Part shown: piece after piece, positions 25,502-34,866 of the stretch
Position numbering within the stretch: the stretch's first letter is position 1
Layout: every line of letters starts with the position of its first letter
NCBI GenBank assembly: GCA_945925985.1
Contig: CAMELV010000008.1
Span: 1 to 64,000 of the forward strand
Length of the DNA stretch: 64,000 nucleotides
Direction of reading: 5' to 3'
Source of the DNA: Comamonas sp. lk
GTDB lineage: Bacteria; Pseudomonadota; Gammaproteobacteria; Burkholderiales; Burkholderiaceae_C
Translations under genes and position numbers: made by a program
The notes under the pieces: model-generated
What the model was told of the DNA's origin: nothing
The model's input: the letters and a program-made list of their open reading frames with translations, nothing else
The model's database searches: none

Positions 25502-26905
25502 TTGGACCTCAATCATGTCCAGCGGCACCCGGCCCGGGTTTTCCAGCCGGTGCGTGGTGCCCAAGGGGATGAACGTGGACTGGTTTTCTGAAAGTAGAAA
25601 CGTCTCGTTACCACGGGTCACGCGTGCGGTACCGCTGACCACGATCCAGTGCTCGGCCCGGTGGTGGTGCATCTGCAGAGACAGCATGCCACCGGGCTTG
25701 ACTGTAATGCGCTTGACCTGAAAGCGTTCGCCTGAGTCCACGCTGTCATAGCAGCCCCAGGGCCGGAACACCTTGCGGTGGATGCTGCTCTCGCTGCGCC
25801 CCAGCTGTTTCAGGCGGTCGACGATTTTTTTGACGTCCTGCGTCCGGTCCTTGTGCACCACCAACACAGCGTCGGAGGTCTCCACCACGACCAAGTCGCG
25901 CACGCCAACGCAGGCCAGCAGGCGTCCCTCGGAAAGGCTGAGCGTGTCCTGGCAGTCATGCAGCAGCACATCGCCTTGGCTCACATTGCCTTGAGCGTCT
26001 TTCGGCAAGACGTCCCAAAGCGCGTCCCAGGCGCCGACGTCGGACCAACCCGCGTCAAGTGGCATCACCACGCCCGGCGGCAGCGTGCGCGGCCCTCCTG
26101 GCGCCCCGGCGCCGTCCACTGCAATCCGCTCCATCACCGCGTAGTCAATAGAGTCCGACGGGCACAGGGCGAAGGCCTCTGGATTGACGCGCACAAACTC
26201 GCCGTCGGTTTGGCCCTGGTCCCAGGCGGTCTGACAGGCGGCCAAAATGTCGGCGCGGCAGTGGCCGATGGCCGCCAGCCACACCGAGGCCTGCATCATG
26301 AACAGGCCGCTGTTCCACAGGTAGCTCCCGGCGGCCAGATAGGCTTGAGCGGTGGCCAGGTCCGGCTTTTCAACAAACCTGGCAATCCCGCGTGCTGTGG
26401 CGGCTCCGCCTGGGTGAGGCGCGCCGGACTCGATGTAGCCGTAGCCTGTTTCCGGTGCATCGGGTGTGATGCCGAAGGTGACGACCGCGCCCTGTGCGGC
26501 CAGCACTGCACCGTCGGCCACCACGCGCCGGAACTCGGCGCCACCAGTGATCACATGGTCGGCCGGCATCACCAGCAAAATTGGGTCGGCCCCACTTTGC
26601 ATCGAGGCTAAGGCCGCCAAAGTCAGGGCAGGGGCCGTATTTTTTCCGGTAGGCTCAAGCACGATTCGGCCCGGACGCGCCATCAGGCGCAGTTGCTCGG
26701 CAATCACAAACCGGTAGTCTTCGTTGCACACCACCATGGGCGGGCTTAACGTGGCGCCCTCGATGCTTTCCACCCGACGCACCGTCGCTTGCAAGAGGGA
26801 GTCGGCGCCAATCAGAGCGAGCAGCTGCTTGGGGTATTTTTCACGCGACAGTGGCCACAGCCGGGTGCCTGAGCCGCCCGAAAGAACAACAGGTTGAATC
26901 AACAT
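25442..26905 (-). CDS. manC: Mannose-1-phosphate guanylyltransferase / mannose-6-phosphate isomerase
   Basis: 487 aa, bifunctional AlgA/CpsB/XanB type. The N-terminal nucleotidyltransferase signature is SGGSGTRLWPLSREKYPKQ. NAPALT and PADH-type metal and sugar binding residues follow. The C-terminal type II isomerase cupin has KPGGMLSLQMHHHRAEHW and FIPLGTTHRLENPG. It makes GDP-mannose for exopolysaccharide or LPS. It overlaps metF by 60 bp tail to tail, and the next gene in its own direction, another sugar-nucleotide transferase, ends 53 bp upstream. Confidence 0.93.
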   Translation of the reverse strand: MLIQPVVLSGGSGTRLWPLSREKYPKQLLALIGADSLLQATVRRVESIEGATLSPPMVVCNEDYRFVIAEQLRLMARPGRIVLEPTGKNTAPALTLAALASMQSGADPILLVMPADHVITGGAEFRRVVADGAVLAAQGAVVTFGITPDAPETGYGYIESGAPHPGGAATARGIARFVEKPDLATAQAYLAAGSYLWNSGLFMMQASVWLAAIGHCRADILAACQTAWDQGQTDGEFVRVNPEAFALCPSDSIDYAVMERIAVDGAGAPGGPRTLPPGVVMPLDAGWSDVGAWDALWDVLPKDAQGNVSQGDVLLHDCQDTLSLSEGRLLACVGVRDLVVVETSDAVLVVHKDRTQDVKKIVDRLKQLGRSESSIHRKVFRPWGCYDSVDSGERFQVKRITVKPGGMLSLQMHHHRAEHWIVVSGTARVTRGNETFLLSENQSTFIPLGTTHRLENPGRVPLDMIEVQSGTYLGEDDIVRFEDAYGR

Positions 26906-26957
26906 CGAGGGTCAATCTTAAGCAAAAAAAGTTGCAGGCCGGGGTCGATGCCAGTGC

Positions 26958-28061
26958 TCAGGCCCGGGCGTCGCCCCAGCGCAGCGGGCTGGTGTCGTCG
27001 CCCCGGTAGAGGGTGTCACCGTGGCGGTCCACGCAGTAGTCGGGCGAGACAATCATCTCGCTGAAGCGCATGTCCGCAGCGATGCGGGTGTACTCAAACA
27101 AAATGCTGCGCACCACCCGGGCGCCAGTACGGATGTGGCTGCCGTGGCCGATCCAGCAGGGCCCGGTGATGGTGGCGCCCGGCTCGATGCGCACGCTGGA
27201 GCCGATGTAAACCGGCCCCTCAATCTTGATCTGGTCCCAGGCGATCGAGGTGTTCAGACCCACCCAAATGCCGGGCCGCACCTGTCGCCCAGGCATATTC
27301 ATCTCCGCCACCTCGCCGCGCAGCACCCGCTGCAGCACCGACCAGTAGTCGCTGACGCGACCAATGTCGATCCAGTTGAAAGGGCGGTTTTGCACATAAA
27401 ACGGCAGTTGTTGCGACACCAGTTGCGGGAACAGCTGCGAGCCGATGTCATACACCTGGCCCGGCGGAATCAGCGCCAGGGCGGCAGGCTCAAAAATGTA
27501 AATACCGGTGCTGGCCAGGGTCGAGCGGGCCTCAGCGGGCTTGGGCTTTTCCTGAAACGAGACGATACGGCCGTCGGTTTCGGCCAACACGATGCCGTAA
27601 TTCGGGACGTCGGCCAGTGGCACGTCCATGGCCACCAGGCTGGCTATTGCGCCCTTGGCCTGGTGTTCGGCCAGTGCTGCGGTGATGTCCAGGTCAATCA
27701 GCGCATCGCCGCACAGCACCAATGTGGTTTCGTCGAAGAAGCCGCTGAAATCCTGGATGCGTCGCATGCCGCCGGCTGAGCCCATGGGCCGCGGCAGGAC
27801 GTCACCGTGGTCGCGCACGCCCTCGTAGCTGTAGCCGATCTGCACGCCCCAGCGGTGACCGTCGCCAAAATACTCTTCAATCTTGTGGTGGTGCCAGGCC
27901 ACGTTGACCATGATCTCGGTCACCCCGTGGCGGGCCAGGTGCTCGATCAGGTACTCCATCACCGGCTTGCCCAAAATCGGCACCATCGGTTTGGGCAGGT
28001 CGCGCGTCAGCGGGCGCACCCGCGTGCCCTGACCGGCTGCCAGAATCATCCCCTTCGCCAT
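26958..28061 (-). CDS. GDP-mannose pyrophosphorylase-like nucleotidyltransferase with hexapeptide repeats
   Basis: 367 aa. An N-terminal NTP-transferase domain (MILAAGQGTRVRPLTRDLPKPM) is followed by a left-handed parallel beta-helix of hexapeptide repeats at about 245-340. The layout matches the GMPPB-like group, one of several families acting on sugar-1-phosphates. The start at 28061 is immediately downstream of the rlmJ stop (2-bp gap). With the manC-type gene beside it the pair suggests a nucleotide-sugar pathway for cell-surface glycans. The precise sugar and nucleotide are not provable from sequence. Confidence 0.88.
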   Translation of the reverse strand: MAKGMILAAGQGTRVRPLTRDLPKPMVPILGKPVMEYLIEHLARHGVTEIMVNVAWHHHKIEEYFGDGHRWGVQIGYSYEGVRDHGDVLPRPMGSAGGMRRIQDFSGFFDETTLVLCGDALIDLDITAALAEHQAKGAIASLVAMDVPLADVPNYGIVLAETDGRIVSFQEKPKPAEARSTLASTGIYIFEPAALALIPPGQVYDIGSQLFPQLVSQQLPFYVQNRPFNWIDIGRVSDYWSVLQRVLRGEVAEMNMPGRQVRPGIWVGLNTSIAWDQIKIEGPVYIGSSVRIEPGATITGPCWIGHGSHIRTGARVVRSILFEYTRIAADMRFSEMIVSPDYCVDRHGDTLYRGDDTSPLRWGDARA

Positions 28062-28063
28062 GC

Positions 28064-29002
28064 TTATCCTCCGTTGTCGACCGCCCAGGCGGCGTGTTCA
28101 TCTTGCGCCAGTTTAGCCACCAACTGTGGTAGCGCTGCCTGCAAGGCCGCTTTCAGGGTGTGCGGCGGGTTGATGATAAACACGCCGCTGGCCGGCAGCC
28201 CCGGGCGCTGCACCTCCCCCGCCTCGTCGGTGGTCAATTTGCTGGATTTCACCGTCAGGCTGGCGTTGAGCCAACTTTTGCCGGCGCGGGTGGCCAAGGT
28301 TTTGAGTTTGCGCGGCACGTCGTGCGCTTCCGGGCGTGGAATCAGCGGGTACCAGACCATGTAGGTGCCGGTGGCAAAGCGGGTCAGGGCATCGGCCACC
28401 ATCACTGGCACGCGTGCGTAGTCGCTTTTGATCTCATAACTGGGGTCGCACAGCACCAGGGCCCGGCGCGCCGGCGGTGGCAAAAACTTCTTCAGGCCCT
28501 CAAAACCATCTTCGCGCAGCACCGCCACCTGACGTCCAGCGTCCAACTGGGCAATGTTGGCGCTCAGCGTTTTGGCATCGGTCGGGTGCAGTTCAAACAG
28601 CTTGAGCTTGTCGCGATCGCGCAGCAGGTGCTGGACGATGAACGGCGAGCCCGGGTAAACGCGCTGGCTGGGCTTGTTGTTGAAGCCGGCCACCAGGTCC
28701 AAATAATCCTGCAAGATAGGCGCAGGCGGTTCTGCTACTTTAATGATAGCAGACTTTCCTTTACTGGCGGGGGCTTGAGCCGTTTTTTCCTCAGAAAGAA
28801 GGCGCAAAAAGCCGTCTGCCGCCTCACCACTGGTCTGCGCATAGTCACCGTCCAACCGGTACAGGCCGGCGCCGGCATGGGTGTCAAACACCGTCAGTGC
28901 GGTGTCTTTTTGCGTCATGTGGCGCAGCACGGCCAGCAGCGTCATGTGTTTGAGGACGTCGGCATGGTTGCCGGCATGAAAGGCGTGGCGGTAACTGAAC
29001 AT
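28064..29002 (-). CDS. rlmJ: 23S rRNA (adenine2030-N6)-methyltransferase
   Basis: 312 aa from the ATG at 29002, giving the family start MFSYRHAFHAGNHADVLKH. The longer frame to 29098 adds a low-complexity tail. RlmJ methylates A2030 of 23S rRNA. The catalytic DPSY motif (LCDPSYE) and THAGAG-type SAM motif are present. An insertion of about 20 residues near 85-105 (EKTAQAPASKGKSAIIK) lies in a copy of the 45-bp-class repeat (28745-28781). It is separated by 2 bp from the nucleotidyltransferase gene. Confidence 0.95.
   Translation of the reverse strand: MFSYRHAFHAGNHADVLKHMTLLAVLRHMTQKDTALTVFDTHAGAGLYRLDGDYAQTSGEAADGFLRLLSEEKTAQAPASKGKSAIIKVAEPPAPILQDYLDLVAGFNNKPSQRVYPGSPFIVQHLLRDRDKLKLFELHPTDAKTLSANIAQLDAGRQVAVLREDGFEGLKKFLPPPARRALVLCDPSYEIKSDYARVPVMVADALTRFATGTYMVWYPLIPRPEAHDVPRKLKTLATRAGKSWLNASLTVKSSKLTTDEAGEVQRPGLPASGVFIINPPHTLKAALQAALPQLVAKLAQDEHAAWAVDNGG
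28745..28781 (+). repeat. Intragenic 45-bp-class repeat, copy 3 (in rlmJ)
   Basis: GATAGC at 28745-28750, 18-nt spacer, then GGGGGCTTGAGCC at 28769-28781. It falls in a stretch of RlmJ that looks inserted relative to the usual protein. Confidence 0.6.
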
Positions 29003-29207
29003 GGGCTTGATGGTAACCGTCGCTGACAGCGCGGGTGCCCCTCCTGGCAACCGACGCAGCGCCTGGTCGTTGGAGCCAACAAGGTCGGACAAAGCCAATA
29101 ATTTGAAAATATTTTAAAAATAGGCCTAAATAACACGCTTAATCTGCCGTTAAGAACTTACGAAGCCGGAAAAAAGCCCATCACCTCACCAGCGAGCTTG
29201 ACCCACC

Positions 29208-29708
29208 ATGCAACTGCCACCCTTTGATCGAAGCCCAGCTTCGCGCCCTACCGGCGCGGATGCGGCCGCGCTCGCCACGGTGCGGGTGATTCCGGTGGCG
29301 CCGGTCAACCCGGCGTCCGCAGCCAGTGCCAAACCGCCTGCCACGCCGGGTGTGATTAATCTTGTCGGCAAGTCACCTAAGCCCGAAGCCGGCGAAGGGG
29401 TCTACAGCAGTGTGGCCGACCCGACCCGCCGAGGTGTTCAGGAGAACACGCCCAAAGACTGGACCATCCATCGTCCCGCCCCCGAAAAAGTGGAAGACCC
29501 GCCACCAATTCCCATCTCCAAGATTTTGATGGACCATTTGGAAACGCTCTGGGCCGCCAGCGCCAGTGCCGCGCAGGTGCAACAGCAGGTGCGTAACCAC
29601 CTGGACACCGGCCAGACCCAAGCCGCCTCATCGGCCCAGCCCAGCCAGGCGGCCATTCAGGCCGTGACGCTGGCGCCCGGCAAGGTCAACAAAAAAGAAA
29701 AAATCTGA
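29208..29708 (+). CDS. Hypothetical Ala/Pro-rich protein
   Basis: 166 aa, not recognised. Residues 1-100 are rich in Ala, Pro and Ser, and the middle contains ISKILMDHLETLWAASAS, the only stretch likely to form a stable helix. No signal peptide or membrane segment. It is divergent from rlmJ over a 205-bp gap that is AT-richer than its surroundings (29103-29160) and could carry a promoter. It is convergent with the ABC exporter. Its conserved, non-repetitive middle makes a real gene plausible. Confidence 0.55.
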   Translation: MQLPPFDRSPASRPTGADAAALATVRVIPVAPVNPASAASAKPPATPGVINLVGKSPKPEAGEGVYSSVADPTRRGVQENTPKDWTIHRPAPEKVEDPPPIPISKILMDHLETLWAASASAAQVQQQVRNHLDTGQTQAASSAQPSQAAIQAVTLAPGKVNKKEKI

Positions 29709-29772
29709 GGCCAAGGGCATCGACAACGATGCCGCTCACACCCAAGCCCGACTTGCCGGCGCATGGGCACGC

Positions 29773-31578
29773 TCAGGCGGCTTGCTCGACCAGCTTGAAG
29801 CGGGCAGCGGTGCCCGCGGCTTGGGGCTGCAGCACCCAGCGCGTGCCGTGAAAGCTCGCTACGCCCGGCCGATGTGCTATTGAAAATAGAGCGCCATCCC
29901 CAGCCGCGACAAGGCTTAGCAGCTGTTCGTAGACTTTTTTTTCAGTGGCCTCGTCGAGTGCGCTGGTGGCCTCGTCGGCAAACACCCAGCGCGGCTTCTT
30001 CAGCAGCACACGCGCCACGGCCAGTCTCTGCTGCTCGCCGCCCGACAACTGCTGGCTCCAGGCGCCGGCCTCGTCCAGTCGGTCTGCCAGGGCAGGCAAT
30101 TCGGCATCCTGCAGGGCCTGGCGCAGCTGAGCATCGTTGTACTGACTGGCCAGAGATGGGTAGGCCAGGGCATCGCGCAGTGGCCCGTTCGGGAAATAAG
30201 GCCGTTGCGGGATGAACATGGCGTCCAGCGGACGCGCCAGCGTGCCAGTGGCAAAGGGCCAAATGCCCGCCAGCGTGCGAAACAGTGTTGATTTGCCGCT
30301 GCCCGAAGGCCCTTGCAGCAGCACCCGGGCACCGGCGGTGGCGTGCAACGCTGTATCAGTCAGCAGCAGGCTACCGTCGGGCAGGGCCAGAGAGAGATCG
30401 GTGGCGTCCAACGCTTCTGAATCGATAGCAGACAATGGCCGCTGGGCCTGGTCTAGCGCAGCAAATGATGCCTCAAAACTCGTCAACCGGTCGGTGGTGG
30501 CGCGCCAGCTGGCCAGGTTGCTATAGCTGTCTACAAACCAACTCAAAGCCCCTTGCACCTGGCCGAAAGCGCTCGAAATCTGCATCAGCTCGCCGAGCTG
30601 GATGGCACCGCTGAAAAAGCGTGGCGCCGCCACCACAAACGGGAACACCACCGCCGCCTGACCAAAAAAGCTGGTGAACCAAACCAGATTTTTTTGCGCC
30701 TTGATCAGCCGCAGGTAGTTGCCCAGCACCCGCGAGAAACGCTGATCCAACTGCGCCTGCTCCACCGCCTCGCCCCGGTCCAGCGCGATCGATTCGCTGT
30801 ACTCGCGCACCCGCACCATGTGGTGCCTGAAATCAGCCTCCACCCGCTGCTGCTCAAAATTGAGCCGGATCTGCGGCCGCCCGATGTAGTGCGTGAGCAG
30901 GCTGCCCACCGCGCAGTACAGCACCGCCATCCAGACCATGAAGCCGGGGATGTTGTAGCTGCTGCCGCCCAGGCTGAAGGCGAAGCCGCCCGACAGTCCC
31001 CACAAAATGCCGACAAAGCTGGCCAGCGTCACCACCGCGTTGAGCAGGCCCATGCTCAGCGACACGGTGTAGGTGGTGAACAGGTTGATGTCTTCCTGAA
31101 TGCGCTGGTCTGGGTTGTCCGGGTTGGCCTGGCCCGCGTTGGGCTGCTGCTGGAATCGCATCAGCTCCAGCCGATAAAAAGCCTGGCCGTCCAGCCAGCG
31201 CTGCAGGTAATGGCCTGTCATCCAGGCACGCCAGCGCACCTCCAGCAGTTGCGTCAGGTAAAACTTGTAGACCGCCAGAATGATGAACGCAAACGCCAGC
31301 CAGGTGAAGCGGCCCAACTGAGCCCAAAACACCGCCTCATTCTTCTCTTGCAGCGCGTCGTAAAACAGCTTGTTCCAGTCGTTGAACAGCACCGCCATGT
31401 AAACCAGCCCCAGGTTCAGCGCCACGATGGCCGCCAGCAGGCCGCGCGCCTTCCATTTGTCCTGCGAGGCAAAGTAGGGCTGCGTCAGGGCCCAGGCGCG
31501 GCCGGCGAAGGTTTTGAAGTCCTGGAGTTTTTGCTTGGATGTCATGGGTGTTTGCTCGCGGCTTACTGCGGTAGCCAC
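29773..31578 (-). CDS. ABC transporter, fused permease-ATPase (SbmA/BacA/YddA-like)
   Basis: 601 aa. Residues about 40-340 carry the SbmA/BacA-type membrane domain with several hydrophobic helices (FAFIILAVYKFYLTQLLEVRWR; GLLNAVVTLASFVGILWGL). The C-terminal ATPase has Walker A GPSGSGKST, the signature LSGGEQQRLAVARVLL, and Walker B WVFADEATSALDE. Such proteins transport peptides, cobalamin or fatty-acyl-type solutes. The start is the GTG at 31578 with AAGGGA five bases upstream. An ATG at 31545 (MTSKQKLQD) is an alternative. The 3' end holds a degenerate repeat copy (29887-29920) and another lies at 30424. Confidence 0.9.
   Translation of the reverse strand: MATAVSREQTPMTSKQKLQDFKTFAGRAWALTQPYFASQDKWKARGLLAAIVALNLGLVYMAVLFNDWNKLFYDALQEKNEAVFWAQLGRFTWLAFAFIILAVYKFYLTQLLEVRWRAWMTGHYLQRWLDGQAFYRLELMRFQQQPNAGQANPDNPDQRIQEDINLFTTYTVSLSMGLLNAVVTLASFVGILWGLSGGFAFSLGGSSYNIPGFMVWMAVLYCAVGSLLTHYIGRPQIRLNFEQQRVEADFRHHMVRVREYSESIALDRGEAVEQAQLDQRFSRVLGNYLRLIKAQKNLVWFTSFFGQAAVVFPFVVAAPRFFSGAIQLGELMQISSAFGQVQGALSWFVDSYSNLASWRATTDRLTSFEASFAALDQAQRPLSAIDSEALDATDLSLALPDGSLLLTDTALHATAGARVLLQGPSGSGKSTLFRTLAGIWPFATGTLARPLDAMFIPQRPYFPNGPLRDALAYPSLASQYNDAQLRQALQDAELPALADRLDEAGAWSQQLSGGEQQRLAVARVLLKKPRWVFADEATSALDEATEKKVYEQLLSLVAAGDGALFSIAHRPGVASFHGTRWVLQPQAAGTAARFKLVEQAA
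29887..29920 (+). repeat. Intragenic 45-bp-class repeat, copy 4 (3' end of ABC transporter gene)
   Basis: GAAAATAGAGC, 18-nt spacer ending GCGAC, then AAGGCTTAGC. The layout and GAC-AAGG join match copies 1-3. Confidence 0.5.
30424..30459 (+). repeat. Intragenic 45-bp-class repeat, copy 5 (weak)
   Basis: GATAGC at 30424-30429, 18-nt spacer, then CTGGTCTAGCGC. The second half is diverged, so this is the least certain copy. Confidence 0.35.
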
Positions 31579-31600
31579 AAGTATCCCTTGTCGCCATTGC

Positions 31601-31683
31601 TGTCATCCCCGACCATATGGCGTCATCCCCGACCTGATCGGGGATCCATGACTTCCTGGATTCCCGTTTTCACGGGAATGACG
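31601..31683. repeat. REP-like palindromic repeats (CGTCATCCCCG type)
   Basis: Three head units of one short palindrome: TGTCATCCCCGAC at 31601, CGTCATCCCCGACCTGATCG... with its complement ending GGGGATCCA at 31621-31648, and TGGATTCCC...GGGAATGACG at 31658-31683 in inverted orientation. This is the short extragenic palindrome common in betaproteobacteria. It fills the gap between the exporter promoter and the 5'-nucleotidase gene end. Confidence 0.75.
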
Positions 31684-31726
31684 AGCGTCCCTGGAAACGC
31701 CCCGCCGCCCTGATCCAAAGAGACTG

Positions 31727-32650
31727 TTAGCCGTTACGCACGCCACTCGCCACATGCCCCGAAGGCACATGCTGCGACGCCGACTCAATGTGCCCTGTCT
31801 GGTCGTCAAAAAAGAAATCGGGCTCAAACTCGCGTAAAAACTCGCCCTTGGGCAGGCCGCCCAAAAACATCGCCTCGTCGACCTCGATGTTCCAGTCCAT
31901 CAGGGTACGGATAGCACGCTCGTGGGCCGGGGCGCTGCGCGCGGTCACCAGTGCAGTGCGGATTCGCATGGCTGGCGTGCCCTCGATCTGCAAGCGCTGA
32001 AGTGCAGTCAGCAGGGGCTTGAACGGCCCGGCCAGCAGTGGCTGCTGCGCCTTGGCGCTTTCGTGCCGCTGAAACGCGTCCAGACCCTGCGCTTGATACA
32101 CCCGCTCGGCCTCGTCGCTGAACAGCACGGCGTCGCCGTCGAAGGCAATGCGCACCTCGTTCGGGTGCGCCTCGCTGGCATGGGCAGAGTGCGGGTAGAC
32201 CTGCGCTGCCGGCACACCGGCATCGAGTGCGGCTCGCACATCGCTCAGGTGCGTGCTGAGGAACAGGTTGGCGTGCAGCGGCTTCAGGTAGCGCCAGGGC
32301 GGCTGGCCGCGGGTGAAGCTGCCGCGCTGGATCGGCAGGCCGTAATGCTGCGCCGAGCGGAACACCCGCATGCCCGACACCGGGTCGTTGCGCGACAAAA
32401 TCACCACCTCCACGGGTTGGCTGCCGCCGCCACCGGGCGGGCCCTGGTTGAAGGCCAGCAGCTTCTTCACCAGCGAAAACGCCACCCCAGGGCGGGCCGG
32501 TTGCTCCAGCCGCTGCAGTTGCAAGGCCATGTAGGCCCGGTCATCGCCCTGCTCAAACACCTGGTTTTCCTGCTCAAAATCAAACAGGGCGCGTGATGAG
32601 ATGGCCACCACCAGCTTGCCGTCTAGCGGGCTACTGCTAGGGGCGCTCAT
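31727..32650 (-). CDS. 5'-nucleotidase (PF06189-type)
   Basis: 307 aa, cytosolic 5'-nucleotidase family. Characteristic parts are LVVAISSRALFDFEQEN at the start, VVILSRNDPVSGMR, the substrate segment PPWRYLKPLHANLFLST, and RIAFDGDAVLFSDEAE with aspartates suited to metal-dependent phosphate removal. It acts on nucleoside 5'-monophosphates. The ATG overlaps the stop of ilvA by 4 bp, so they are coupled. Confidence 0.85.
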   Translation of the reverse strand: MSAPSSSPLDGKLVVAISSRALFDFEQENQVFEQGDDRAYMALQLQRLEQPARPGVAFSLVKKLLAFNQGPPGGGGSQPVEVVILSRNDPVSGMRVFRSAQHYGLPIQRGSFTRGQPPWRYLKPLHANLFLSTHLSDVRAALDAGVPAAQVYPHSAHASEAHPNEVRIAFDGDAVLFSDEAERVYQAQGLDAFQRHESAKAQQPLLAGPFKPLLTALQRLQIEGTPAMRIRTALVTARSAPAHERAIRTLMDWNIEVDEAMFLGGLPKGEFLREFEPDFFFDDQTGHIESASQHVPSGHVASGVRNG

Positions 32651-34206
32651 GTCTGCAAAAACAGTCGGTAGACGGGATTGGCGGTCTCTTCCACATGGGG
32701 GTAGCCCAGCGTGGCCAGAAACTTGGCAAAGGCCTTGTCGTCGGCGTTGGGCACCTGCAGGCCGACCAGGATCCGGCCGTAATCCGCGCCCTGGTTGCGG
32801 TAATGGAACAGGCTGATGTTCCAGCCCGGACGCATCAGGCTTAAAAACTTCATCAGCGCCCCCGGCCGCTCGGGGAATACAAAGCGCATCAGCCGCTCGT
32901 CCTGCGCCAATTTGGAGTGGCCACCCACCATGTGCCGGATGTGCTCCTTGGCCAGCTCATCGTGCGTCAGGTCCAGCGTGGCAAAACCATGTTTGGTGAA
33001 GTTGCTGGTAATTTTGGTCGACTCGCCCTTGCCCTGCGTGCTCAGGCCGACAAACACGTGGGCCTGGGCCGAGTCGCTGATGCGGTAATTGAACTCGGTC
33101 ACATTGCGCGGCCCACCCGGTAGGGTACCGATCAGCTCACAAAAGCGCCTGAGACTGCCGCGCTCCTCGGGAATGGTCACCGCAAACAGCGCCTCGCGTT
33201 CCTCGCCCACCTCGGCCCGCTCGGCCACAAAGCGCAGCCGGTCAAAGTTCATGTTGGCGCCGCACAAAATCGCGGCATAGGTCTCTCCCCGGGTCTTGTG
33301 CCGGGCCACATACTGCTTGATGGCCGCCACCGCCAGGGCGCCGGCCGGCTCCACGATGCTGCGCGTGTCCACAAACACGTCCTTGATGGCGGCGCATACC
33401 GCGTCGGTGTCCACGGTCATGAACTCGTCTACCAGCTCGCGGGTGATGCGAAAGGTCTCTTCGCCGACCAGCTTCACCGCCGTGCCGTCTGAAAACAGAC
33501 CCACATCGGTCAGCGTAACCCGTTCCTCGGCGGCCACCGACTGCATCATGGCGTCGGAGTCGTTCATTTGCACCCCAATCACTTTGATCTCGGGCCGCAC
33601 CGCCTTGATGTAATTGGCCACCCCCGAGATCAGGCCACCGCCGCCAATGGCCACAAACACCGCGTGCAGCGGCCCCTGGTGTTGGCGCAGCATTTCCATG
33701 GCAACCGTGCCCTGGCCGGCAATCACGTCCGGGTCGTCGAACGGGTGCACAAAGGTCAGGCCCTGCTTTTTCTCCAGCGCGGCGGCGTGGGTATAAGCGT
33801 CTGAGTAGCTGTCGCCAAACAGCACCACCTCGCCGCCCAGGCTGCGAACCGCATCCACCTTGAGTTGCGGCGTGGTGGTCGGCATCACGATCACGGCCCG
33901 CGCGCCTAACTTGTGCGCACTCAGGGCCACGCCCTGCGCATGGTTACCGGCCGAGGCGCAGATCACGCCTTTTTTCAGCTGCTCAGGGCTCAGCTGCACC
34001 ATCTTGTTGTAGGCGCCGCGCAGCTTGAAACTGCGAACCGACTGCTGGTCCTCGCGCTTGAGCAGCACCGTGTTGTGCAGCCGCCGTCCCAAGGCCCGCG
34101 CCGGCTCCAGCGCCGACTCGCTCGCCACGTCATAGACGCGGGCGGTCAGTATTTTTTTCAGGTAGTCGGCGGGTTGGAGGGCGCGGGTTCGGGCTTGGCT
34201 TGTCAT
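32647..34206 (-). CDS. ilvA: Threonine dehydratase (biosynthetic)
   Basis: 519 aa. PLP enzyme converting threonine to 2-oxobutanoate for isoleucine synthesis. The PLP lysine lies in SVRSFKLRGAYNK, the phosphate-binding glycine loop is IGGGGLISG, and the C-terminal half has two ACT-like regulatory repeats (from about 330 and 420), so it should be feedback-inhibited by isoleucine. Length matches IlvA. It is the first gene of a two-gene unit with the 5'-nucleotidase. Confidence 0.96.
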   Translation of the reverse strand: MTSQARTRALQPADYLKKILTARVYDVASESALEPARALGRRLHNTVLLKREDQQSVRSFKLRGAYNKMVQLSPEQLKKGVICASAGNHAQGVALSAHKLGARAVIVMPTTTPQLKVDAVRSLGGEVVLFGDSYSDAYTHAAALEKKQGLTFVHPFDDPDVIAGQGTVAMEMLRQHQGPLHAVFVAIGGGGLISGVANYIKAVRPEIKVIGVQMNDSDAMMQSVAAEERVTLTDVGLFSDGTAVKLVGEETFRITRELVDEFMTVDTDAVCAAIKDVFVDTRSIVEPAGALAVAAIKQYVARHKTRGETYAAILCGANMNFDRLRFVAERAEVGEEREALFAVTIPEERGSLRRFCELIGTLPGGPRNVTEFNYRISDSAQAHVFVGLSTQGKGESTKITSNFTKHGFATLDLTHDELAKEHIRHMVGGHSKLAQDERLMRFVFPERPGALMKFLSLMRPGWNISLFHYRNQGADYGRILVGLQVPNADDKAFAKFLATLGYPHVEETANPVYRLFLQT

Positions 34207-34242
34207 AAGTAATTGGTGGCGTGGTTGGCCGGTTTGGGTTGA

Positions 34243-34527
34243 TCACAGGCGTTGGGTTGCGCTTTGGTACACCCGGCTCTTGTCGCGATTGCCTACAGCG
34301 ATCACAGTCACATAGACTGTCTCGTCATCGACCCGATAGACCAGTCGATAACCCACGCTGTGCAGTTTAATTTTGTAACAGTTGGGCAGGCCACGCAGGG
34401 CAGACGCTGGCACGCGGGGTTGCTCAAGCCGCTCTAGCAATTTTTTTTTGAGCGGCTCACGCACGCTGTTATCGAGTTGCTGCCATTCGCGCCAGGCTTT
34501 CTCGTGAAAACGCAGGTCAAAGGTCAT
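34243..34527 (-). CDS. RelE/ParE-family mRNA interferase toxin
   Basis: 94 aa from the ATG at 34527 (MTFDLRFHEKAWREW). The compact beta-sheet toxin pattern is VPASALRGLPNCYKIKLHSVGYRLVYRV followed by VTVIAVGNRDKSRVYQSA. Basic and aromatic residues expected of ribosome-dependent RelE toxins are present (R, K, Y). It overlaps the antitoxin gene by 11 bp and follows it, the usual order. Confidence 0.9.
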   Translation of the reverse strand: MTFDLRFHEKAWREWQQLDNSVREPLKKKLLERLEQPRVPASALRGLPNCYKIKLHSVGYRLVYRVDDETVYVTVIAVGNRDKSRVYQSATQRL

Positions 34528-34762
34528 CGATCGAGACATCCACAAACGGCCCATCGGCCCGCTCGCGAACCAGCTTGGCGTCTTCCAGGTCTTCCAGGTA
34601 AGCCATCAGCCTCTCATAGTGGCCGGCGGGTAGCAAATAGGCTTCGGGCCGGTTGTGGTTAAGCACCGCCACAGGCGCATCGTCAGCGCGCCGAAGGATG
34701 TCGGCGTAATTGCGCTTGAGTTCAGTGACGCTGACGGCAAAATGAGAAAGTACGGTGTCCAT
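34517..34762 (-). CDS. Phd/YefM-type (StbD-like) antitoxin
   Basis: 81 aa from ATG 34762 (MDTVLSHFAVSVTEL), with a perfect AGGAGGTGATT ribosome site upstream. The N-terminal part (VSVTELKRNYADILRRADD, VAVLNHNRPEAYLLP) is the DNA-binding Phd/YefM fold and the C-terminus (DLEDAKLVRERADGPF) is the toxin-wrapping tail. It neutralises the RelE-like toxin next to it and represses the module. Divergent from hicAB across 119 bp. Confidence 0.9.
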   Translation of the reverse strand: MDTVLSHFAVSVTELKRNYADILRRADDAPVAVLNHNRPEAYLLPAGHYERLMAYLEDLEDAKLVRERADGPFVDVSIDDL

Positions 34763-34866
34763 GGCAATCACCTCCTCTGCAAAAATTGACACTAAATAAG
34801 ATGCGAATTACAGCATATTTTGCATGAAGTGTGGCGTGACTCACCGTGTCACCCGATGTCTGGATG